Positions 10,201 through 20,400 of a stretch of DNA of 64,000 nucleotides are shown here, piece by piece; within the stretch, counting starts at the first letter, position 1; every line of letters starts with the position of its first letter. Both the position numbers and the translations under genes were made by a program. The notes under the pieces are model-generated. The model was not told the DNA's origin, did not search any database, and saw only the letters and a list, made by a program, of their open reading frames with translations. This stretch comes from Aldrovandia affinis (Eukaryota > Chordata > Actinopteri > Notacanthiformes > Halosauridae), in assembly GCA_029706075.1 (NCBI GenBank), contig JAINUG010000049.1, positions 1,605,418-1,669,417 on the forward strand, in the 5' to 3' direction.

Positions 10201-13200
10201 AAAATGTTTTCAAATTTGTTTCATATTTTTTCCCCAATTTGGTAGCCAATTATACCCTTTATTTCTTTCGATTTGCCCTCCCCCACAAACCTGCCGCCCG
10301 TCACTACGGGGCAAGCTAATTCCCCAAGGTTGGTGATGATCTGCCTCCTCCGAGACAGAACTCGCCCTCCTACTTTCTAGAGACACCCTTCGCATTTCTT
10401 GCCGAGCTTGTGCCGGTTCACCCTTCCCCCTCCGCCTGGGGCGGACAGCCAATTGCCATCTCCGATTGGGGCCCCCGGCCAGGGCCGAACTGGCGCAGTC
10501 GGATTTCAAACCGCGCCTGCAGTAGGCAACTTGCATTCCGGGCAAATGCTTTGACCGCTTTTGCTACACGAGGTCCCATGTCCCACATCTTTTAAAGCCT
10601 GAAATCATCAACAGTTTCACGCTTGTAATATTGTACATGTAATTAAGTACTTTGAGTGATTCAGTGGATTTTGTTATTCATGCCACACCTCAAATTGACC
10701 AGTATTACATATGTGTCTAGTTCAGGGCCTTGCTTCGCCTTATTTTATTGAAGTAGGGTGGAAAGGTTGAGTTGAGTCTCATGCATTGCTCCCAATCTAA
10801 ATGTCTTCCAATGTTTCAATGTACAAAACCAGTCATGAAAATACCACTCATGAAACCAGCAGTAGATCTCATGTAATCTATCCCATGCCATTTTTTTATA
10901 ACCAAAATTTGAAAGATTGCCAAATGAAAATACAGCCACTGGTGAAAATATATTTAATGGGCCCCAAAAATATCCCTTGTTGTTTGACCTCATGGTTATA
11001 AACATCGAACAAAAAGTTTGGAAATTTGTGTTTGGTAGATTATTTCTCTGTTGTAACAATGCTTCTTGGCAATACATTTTATACCATTGGAAAGCCTGTT
11101 TATTTCCCTTTTAAATGCCCCATTTGTAAGGAACATGCATTTGTGGGATGAGCAGCACAGCTGAGTATGTGGGTTGCGCCCATGAAAAATTTGCCAAATT
11201 TTCTCTGCCAATGCCAAACAGCTTATTCTGCTGTTGCTATTGACTCTATCAAGTCTATTGAAGTCTATCAGTAACAAGGAAGAAACAAGACATATTGGCA
11301 ATTTTACAATTTATTTATTTAACAAACAGTCAGGAGCCTCAGTAGTGTGTGGAAGAGCCATACACAGCCACAACAGCCTGGCACCTCCTCATGCTGGTCA
11401 CCAGCGTGGTCACACAATGCTGTGGGATGGCATTCCACTCCTCAACCAGGATTTGTCACAAGTCAGCCAACGTGGTTGTGTTGGTCACTCTAGCACGAAC
11501 AGCAGACCCAAGCTGATCCTACAAGTGTTCAATTGGGTTGAGGTCAGGACTGTTGGCAGGCCATTCCATTCTCTCTACTCCCAAATTCTGGAGGTAGTCT
11601 CTGATAAACCCTGCTCTGTGGGGGCGAGCGTTGTCATCTTGGAGGATGGAGTTGGGTCCCAGACTGTGGAGATATGGGATTGCCACTGGTTGCAGAATCT
11701 CATCTCGACATCTCTCTGCATTGAGATTGCCTCCAATGATGACAAGCCTCGTTTTTCCAGTGATGGAGATGCCGCCCCACACCATCACACTGCCTCCACC
11801 AAAAGGTGTTACTCTATCAGTGCAGCAATCAGCATAGCGTTCTCTCCGTCTTCTCCACACTTTGACCCTACGATCCAACTTCCTTAGGCAGAATCTGGAC
11901 TCATCGCTGAACATAACATTCCTCCACACGTTCAGGTTCCAGTGCAGGTGTTGCCGACACCAGCGCAAACGGGCCTGATGGTGAAGGGCAGTCATGGCAG
12001 GTCTCCTGGCAGCCCTATGAGCCTGGAGATTGGCTGCTTGCAGTCTGTTCCAGATTGTCTGGGCCGAGAGCCGTGTGCCATATTGTCCTGCAAACCTTGA
12101 CTACAAATCTGTAAAAGACAGCCTATGGTGCTGAAAGGGTGAGGAACCGGTCTTCTTGGGGTGTCGTCTTCTTGGGACGCCCACTTCGCAGTCTGTCTCT
12201 GACATCCCCCATTTCATGTAACTTGGCCTTAAGTTTGGAGATGGTACTAGGGCTCACTCCAAATAATGCCGCAACTTGCTTTTGCGGAACACCAGCTTGA
12301 AGTTGCCCTATCGCACGGGCCTTATCGAGATCAGACAAACGTGGCATGCCGATTCTTGGAGCAGACACCAATTGACCACTGTAGCAGGGCCCATGCTCAC
12401 AGGTGCTGCCAATCAGGTGCCAATCAGGCACCTGATTGTCAGGTGCCAATCAAAACAAGAGTCAATAGCAACAGCAGAATAAGCTGTTTGGCATTGGCAG
12501 AGAAGATTTGACACATTTTTCATGGGCGCAACCCACATACTCAGTTGTGCTGCTCATCCCACAAATACATGTTCCTTACAAATGGGGCACCATTTAAAAG
12601 GGAAATAAACAGGCTTTCCAATGGTATACAATTTATTGCCAAGAAGCATTGTTACAACAGAGAAATAATCTACCAAACACAAATTTCCAAACTTTTTGTT
12701 CGATGTTTATTAGTGTGTAACTGTTGTATGAGAAAGTGACGTGAAAACAACTGGAGGCAGAGGTCCACACAATATGTGGTGCACAAACTACCCATAAAAG
12801 GGAAATAAAGTCACAAACAAGTGTAATAAAAACAAATTACCACTAAACACTTTTTCAGGGACAACTTTACCTACATAAACTCTTACTGTAGAAATCTTGT
12901 CAAATATTAAACAGCATTGCTGCCCCTCTTTCTTGTTGAAGTAGAAAGAGGGTACATTTGGTTACTAAATTGGGAGAAAAAGGGGATTTTTTTAAACAAT
13001 TTAAAAAAGGAAAGAAATGTGGCTTTCCAGCAAATAGATGATGTATAGACGAATGTAATCAGTGTACCAATATAAATACCAGTGTCTGTAATTATCACCG
13101 TTTGTGAGATGTGAGATCAGTTGTGAGATCCAGTGTTCTAACCAGTACATTGCATTCCCCGGTATTGTGTCTTTGCAGATCGAGAGGCCTATGACTTAAT

Positions 13201-14365
13201 TGACCCTAGCACAGAAGAAGAGGCCGCTTTGTCTGAGGAGGACATCCAGCAGAGCACCCGCTATGTGTCCTGCATGAAGGTGCAGAGCCAAGGAGGCCCC
13301 CAACCCCATCATTTTTCATCTATCAATGAGCAGTTCATGCATCCAATTTCAAAACGGTTGTTTGAACCAGCCAGCACTGAATCTGTTGGGGGATGAGAGA
13401 TCTATTTTAAATGTCACATTTTCTGCATTTCAGGAGCTTGAGAAAGTGCTAAACAAGTCGCACCAAAACGAAGACAAGGAAAGTGGGAAAGAGGAGTCGG
13501 GGTAAGACACGATTGTCTCCCATGGGGCAGTGTGCTTTGTGATTGAATGTCATAGACGTAGCCTGTAGTTGTTTTCCCACCATCTATTGCTTTTAGTTCA
13601 GAGAAGGAGCCACTGGCAGAGGAAGAGGAAGAGGAAAGAGGAGGAGGAGGAGGAAGAGGAGGATGAAGTGAAGGAAGTTTTGGACTTGAGGAAGATAGCA
13701 GCCAAGCTGCTACAGCAGGAGCAGCAGAACAGGTGTGTCTCAATGCTCCCGCAGTGTGGGTGAGCCGGTCCCCTTTATGACCTCACAATTTTCCCAGAAT
13801 CCCCGGCTCTGTCATCTTTCTCTTTCTCCTTTTCCTCTTTGTCAGGATGATCTCAAATCTTTGTATGTGTGCCTGACAAGAATGAATCTCTATCCATAAT
13901 CTCACTCCACAATCACCACTGAATGCTAGTTATAATTTCACAGGACTTTGATGCCTGATTCAGAATTAATGTTTAAAAAAATATATATACATATTTGTAG
14001 TTTTAGGATTACTGCCCTGTTCTGCATCAATTAGCACTGTGGTGTCTTTACTCCTCCTTTCATGACAGACTCTAGCTATTACTTCATTCCTGATATCGTC
14101 GCTGTTTCCTATTCCCTTGCTGTACTAACAACCCTCCCTATCTTCTCCTCGACTCTGCCTTTTCCCCTCCTCCCTCATCGCCTTTGGGCTCCTCCTCATT
14201 CTTGGCTTTGATTGGTGCACACATCACCAAGACGACGGTCGCTAATATGTAGAGCATCGTTCAGTCAGAGCCTTTTCCACCGACGGAGGGCCACTGCCCG
14301 GGCACAAAGGTAGAATGAGAAAGGAGGAGGAGAGAGGTGTGCGTGTGTGTGCGTGTGTGTGCGTG

Positions 14366-14401
<36 letters not shown>

Positions 14402-17400
14402 GCTGGGCATGTTGGGGAGTCTTTGTTTAGTGAGGTTATAACAATTGGCTTGTTTGTCCAATTTCATTTGAATACAGTCATGAGGTCTGACAGCAACAAC
14501 CCAATTTTAAACTGATGTGAACAATATTCTGCGTTCTATAAATTCATCACATTTACTCTTCGCTTACAGATTTCTGAGTCAGTCAGGGAGCAGCGCAAAC
14601 AATAAACAGAGATCACCCAGGAGGTACAATTCTTTTAAAAATATTTTCACATTCACATTTTCTGTGTTTTCTGGGGTTTACTTAATGGTCTTAAGGCTTA
14701 ACGTCTTAAGTCTAACTACTTAAGTCTTAACTTCAATTTTAACTGTTTTGTCAACTCAAAATTTCAGACTGAAGTTACATCACTTCTGGTCTGACCACAA
14801 GGATTTTTTTTGTAAAAAAACAAAAAAAATTATTTAGAGTACTCCTATTTGTAGATGTTCTGTACTGCAATACTAAAATCCTATTAAATGTCATTGGCAG
14901 TATGCCCAGTAAATGAGAGTTTAGTGGGATGATTTACTGCTCCCTTGTGTATTGGCTGTCCACTGGCTGCTTGGCGGATAGCTAAAACATTACCTAAAAA
15001 GCTAGTCTCCACTGGTTTGACAGCTGGGTGCTAGTAGTCAGTCTTTTTGTTAGTTAGCTAGCAGCTTGATTGCTAGCAGCAGCAGGCTAACATTAACTAC
15101 AAGCAATCGCTAACTAGCATTACTCAGTTAATAATGATAATGATGGTGTCATGCTAGCTAGCAATCTAACTTCTTGCTAGCTATTTAACTTGCTAGCTAG
15201 CAAGCTAATGTTTTTTTTGCATGAAAGCAAGTGTCGTTTGTCTAGTTTCTCAAGGAGGAGATTGAGAATGTGTGCTTTATTGACTACTTTGTGTAAAACA
15301 GTTAAGCATCAACCTACTTATATTATTTATGTTGGATCCATGAAAGTAATAGGCAATTAACATGTTTTTTGTTGAAAAACACAGTCATGTCAGGTACATG
15401 TCAAGTAATTAAAAGCGACATGCTGCCACGAGAAAGTGGCGAGAAAGGTGTATAGCGCACCATAACGCACCCATTTGCTAACCATGTACTACGGGATAGT
15501 AAGTAGTTTATTCACCACCCCACCTGACGATGGTTGAACTGTATGGTGGTATGGTGGAGAGTCCACTAGTTGCTTATTGTTAAACTCTTATGCAAATTCA
15601 GTTCACGCTTTGGCTAGTGAAAAAACTGCACACTTCAAATGGGGTTTAAAATGCTTATATTGCAGAGGGGCCTCTGGTAGCGTAACAGTCAAAGCATTTG
15701 CCTGGAATGCAAGTTGCCTACTGCAGCCGTGGTTTCGAAACCCTGGCTGTGCCAGTCCCCCCCTGGCTGGGAGCCCCGATCGGGGGCGGTGATTGGCTGC
15801 CTGCCCCAGGGGGAAGGGGGAGGGTGAGCCGGAACGAGCTCGCCGAGAAGCGTGAAGGGTGTCTCTAGAAAGTAGGTGGGTGAGTTCTGTCTCGGCAGAT
15901 CATCGCCGACCTCGGGGAATTAGCTTGTCCTGTAGTGACGGGTGGCAGATTCGTTGGGGAGGGTGAATTGAAGGAAATAGGGGTATAATTGGCTACCAAA
16001 TTGGGAAAAAAATGGAAAAAAATTGAAACAAACGATATAAAAAAATGTTTATATTGCACTTGAAACTGAGATGAATAAATAAAGGTTTTTTTCTTTTTTA
16101 TCCTTTCTTTTAGTTCTTCATTAGAGGAGGGAAGCGCAGCAGAGTCCACTGTTTCAAGTCAGGTAAATTATCCACTAATTTCCACACTTAGCAACTAACA
16201 ATATTCATACTCATTCTTCATACCTCATTTTGATGTTCGTTTTTGGAAAATGCCAACTACTTCATTGAATATCTATTGAACCCCAGGGGCACAATTCCGT
16301 TATATGATGCATATGTCACTCTGTTAGGTTGTATTTCTCATACCAACAAGAGAGGGATGTGATTGAATCACTAAGAAAGCACAGTCTTAATGGCTTAGGC
16401 CCGGGCCACCTGCTTCAGTAGTCTCATTCTTTGTTCTTGCTTTGCTCCTGACACATCCCTGCTTCCACACGCATCCTCAAACTAAGCAGAGAGCTGATTA
16501 TGTCTCCCAGAGCCCCGCCCGTGCCTGCGGCTCTGTCCTGTCTGTACTGCATGTAAGGGGATGTTGGAGACTTACATCTGTGCTTGGGGCCCCAGAAATG
16601 GGTCGGTGTCAAGGTCATAGGGGTCACGAAACACACTGCTGGTTATTTTACAGTACTCCACCAGCTCAGTCGATGGTTCCCAAAAACCAGAGCCGGCTAA
16701 CACTGATCCAAAGTGGGCCGAAGGACAGCCAGTTACACACCTGAGCGAGGAGCGGAGGCGGAATAAGTATTTACGGAAAGATTACCTGAAGGTAACGCGT
16801 CTAAGGCCGAACACATGCACAGAAGCACTGCACTGTTACACAGCAGTGGCCGCTAAAATTAATAGCAATTCATTGAACACAGATCTAGCAGAGGGACACA
16901 AAAAACTGTTTGGAAGGCACACGATGGCATGCGGCGCTGCCAGGCACACAGCACGTGCACTCGTGAGACAGAGGAGAGGGAGCGAACGAGGGAGGACAGC
17001 GAGTTTAGGACATAAATGTACAAAACGCTGTCGCTCACAGCATTAGACACATTTAGCTTTCCGGTCTACCGGGCAGCACAGACCCAAAAGTCTGGAGGGC
17101 TCCGTTTCCCCACACTAAATCACCTCAGTGACACCCAAGGCTAACATACAGGGGGGTGGGGGCTACAGTTGGTAGACAGACACAACCTTAGACTGCTAGC
17201 TAGCTAGGATATCCCCCACGCCCCAACACCAGTTGACCATGCCGGGTGGTGTCAAGTTTTATATTTTTAAACTACTAAAAGGTTTAATAATACAAACTCC
17301 AAATGAATTCACACAAGCCAAGTCGAGTGGAGGGACAGCAGGGCACTTGAAGTGGAGCAAGCTTCTTTTAAATAGCAATGCTAGTGAGTTTACCTTGCAC

Positions 17401-20400
17401 CTTAAACATGTAGGCTCTTACCAATCTATGCCGGGGAGTAGAAAGAGGAAATGTGGCTGGCTACGGGGGCTATTACAGACAGGTAGCCAGCCCTCACGGG
17501 ACTACTTTTTCTCTTATCTTGATCCTTACACTGCACGGGAGAATATACCAAGCTGTAGTGATCCAAGCAAGTGAAACATAAACACATCTTACTGTATGTG
17601 TGTGTGTCTGTGGGGGGGGTGTACACCATCAGGTATTGTGTTACATTGCTACATTGGAAACAGGCCTTGAAAACACTATTATGTACACTGCTATTTCAGG
17701 CCAGAATTGTCTGAAATCCTATGACACCAATCCAGACCAACAGGCAACCATATGCTTGGTTGTTTGCCAGGTTGACTTCCTGTCTGTCTGATTATGGTAA
17801 CTGCACTGAGTAAGGTTGTGGGGGATTTTAAGGGAAACTGACCCAGCATATTTTCAGGGAAAAGACAAAACTTGTGCACTTGGCAGAATGACTAATCTCA
17901 CCAGCAAAGCATTTCTGAAAGAATCAAAGCAGACAGTCTACAGATAGTATCAGTACAGCCATGCAGAGCATGGCGTTGAAGCGCATGCTGTACTCTGCTG
18001 TGAGCTGTATAAAATGGGAACGCAAAGAGCTGTCGGGCGGCACGTCTAACTAAAGCACTTATTCTCAGTGCAGGGCCATGTCCAGCAGTCTGGCATTAAA
18101 TCCTGACCATGTCAGTGTTGGCTGTGGTCTGTGGTCCTGCAGCGTGGTGTATAATTGGCCATAGTACTGCCCAGGGAGGGAGGCTTTTAATCCACAGAAA
18201 TTTCCCTGCCTCATTGTGCAAAAGCAATGCCTCTGGTTCATTGGGCCCCTGCAGTTTGTCTGTGTCAGCTGTGTGGAGAGAGAGCAGCCCTCTGATGTAA
18301 TGGTTGCTCAGCTGAGCTTGTGGATTGCATCTGTCTGCACATGCTTCAGAAAAAAATGCATTCTTGTCCGCATTTGATGGTTGACGAGGTCTGCAGGGAT
18401 GGGACAGACGTATGAAAAAACAGAAACACAAGTGTATGTTCTCCTGCCTTCTACAGGGTGTAAATATGCATGGACCTAGTAAGCGATGGTTATCCGTCTA
18501 CAATGTAGCTTTGCCTCCAATGTGGGTTCGTCAGAAGGGGAAGCCCTGGTTGTCAGTGCCCTCTGTCTGAGACCCTGCATGGTTAAGTATCAGAAACAAG
18601 TAGTTGCCATGCTCCTCTGGGTGGATGTCATTTGCGTTCAGCCTCTACAGAACTCCCAGATTTTGGCAGGGAGATATGTGCCTGTGTGCATGTGTTTCGG
18701 ACAGACTTTTAGGTCATACTGCAAAGTAGAGATGCTTCAATTAGGAATGGAATTACAGAAGACTTGCAGACATCACATAAATGATTATTTATAGTATTTA
18801 CATTACAGACTATATCATCATTAGTTTGTCTGGGAGAAATGAAATATTAGGAGTGATAACAACTGATTTAACATGATCATAATAGCTGTGGAAAGAGTCT
18901 GAATTGTGTAGAAAAGTTGCAATGATACAGCAGCTTCAGTACTACTGCCACATACAGATTCCCTCTGCCATTATACTGCTCTGTCATGTGCTTAAATGTC
19001 ATGGTGGGATTTGTTAGACTATCATCAAATAAATGTCCCTCTCCTGTCTCAGTACAAGTGCCAGGCTGCCCGGAGGAGCTTCAGTGGGAACGGCAGTGAG
19101 TGTATGGTGAGTTTGCAGCACCACTGATAATCACATTATCTGTACATATGAATGAGGCGTTTGTGCACTAGCGCATGTATAAGTACAATGCTTTAGCCTT
19201 TTGTTTGCAATATTCAGTAAAATGTTGATCAAACATCAGTCTCTTCTCTAATAACATACCTGTGAAATCATTTTTCATTCATTTTTGCGATCACTGAATG
19301 TCAAACTTGTGTTTGTGAAGAAATATACAACACTTGTTGTGGAAAAAATGTTGATTGAACCCAAGTTGTAGTTTCAAAAATGTTATTTTCATTTTGGCTG
19401 GTCCAATACAAGTGTGAGCTGCCTATCATGGACTCGGTTTGAAACCTGTCTGTGCCAGACTGGCCCTGGCCATTAGCCCTGATCGGGGGCAGCATTTGGC
19501 TGTCCGCCCCAAGTTGAGAGGGGAGGGTGAGCCGGCACGAGTTCGTTGAGGAACAGAAGGACGTCCCTGTACAAAAATTGTACATACGTGGTTAGGTTCC
19601 GTCTCAGAGGAGGCAGATCTGCCGGCCCAGGGAAATTGGCTCGACCCAGAGAATGGGCAGCGGACTCATGGGGAAGGGGGAATTGAAATAAATAGAGGGT
19701 ATAGTTGGCAACCAAATTGGGAGAAAAATTGGAAAAAATTAGAAAAAAATTTTAAAGAATTTAAAAAAAATGTATTCTTCAAGGATAGATTAGGTGGGAC
19801 GTAAAAAAAAAAAAGAAGCCCTTATCAAAATGTAAGGATGAATATTGATTGAATGCAGGCCTTTTTTTGCTCATATCTGTTACACACCTGTAATATTTTT
19901 TGCAGGAAGGAAAACATTCAGCAGATGTCAGCACGGCACTAACAGTGTTTGGTTTGAAACCGAGATCAGGTAAAACTATACTCATTTTTTTATTTTCTCC
20001 TCCCTTGTTTTGATTTCTCCGTTGTATCTGTAGGCTCGTCCTATCACTGCAGTGTCCTCTGCTGATTTGAGAGGGCACACACTAGCATATGCATTTTCCA
20101 TTTTCTGAAACTGTTGTCATATTTACTTCTCCCGTCAGTGCAGTTACTGTCCTGCTTTTATTAAAACCATTATATTACTGAAATATTGGGATGTCTTGTT
20201 CATTGTCTCACTGATGTGAAGAGAATCCCTTGAAGAGAATATGACAAGGGGAAACCTGACAGCAAATTACTCATACCATTACATTTGAAAATAATACAAA
20301 AATGGTCAAATGTATTTTCTTCCAGTCACAGGTAGTTCCAGCTTTCAACAGATAGGGGACAAATGGCAGTTTTGCCATCAGGGGCAGTATAGAGAGCAGT

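Larger units (their letters stand above)
11001..12707 (-). mobile_element. Tc1-like transposon with ~250 bp terminal inverted repeats
   Basis: Bounded by TA at 10999-11000 and 12708-12709. Terminal inverted repeats 11001-11247 and 12458-12707 begin aacatcgaacaaaaagtttg and differ at only about ten positions, so the copy is not very old. A transposase reading frame lies between them on the minus strand but is broken. Length of about 1.7 kb is normal for Tc1 elements with long inverted repeats. It lies in an lrch3 intron in the opposite orientation to the gene. Confidence 0.9.
10036..13178 (+). other. lrch3 intron carrying a Tc1-like element
   Basis: Largest recognised content: SINE A (10207-10576, minus), Tc1-like element (11001-12707) and a SINE A tail (about 12950-13012). 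The other parts (10577-10998 and 12710-12940) show nothing recognisable. Confidence 0.7.

Noticed and set aside
11234..11887. 217-codon plus-strand ORF
   Set aside because: Shadow of the Tc1-like transposase on the other strand.
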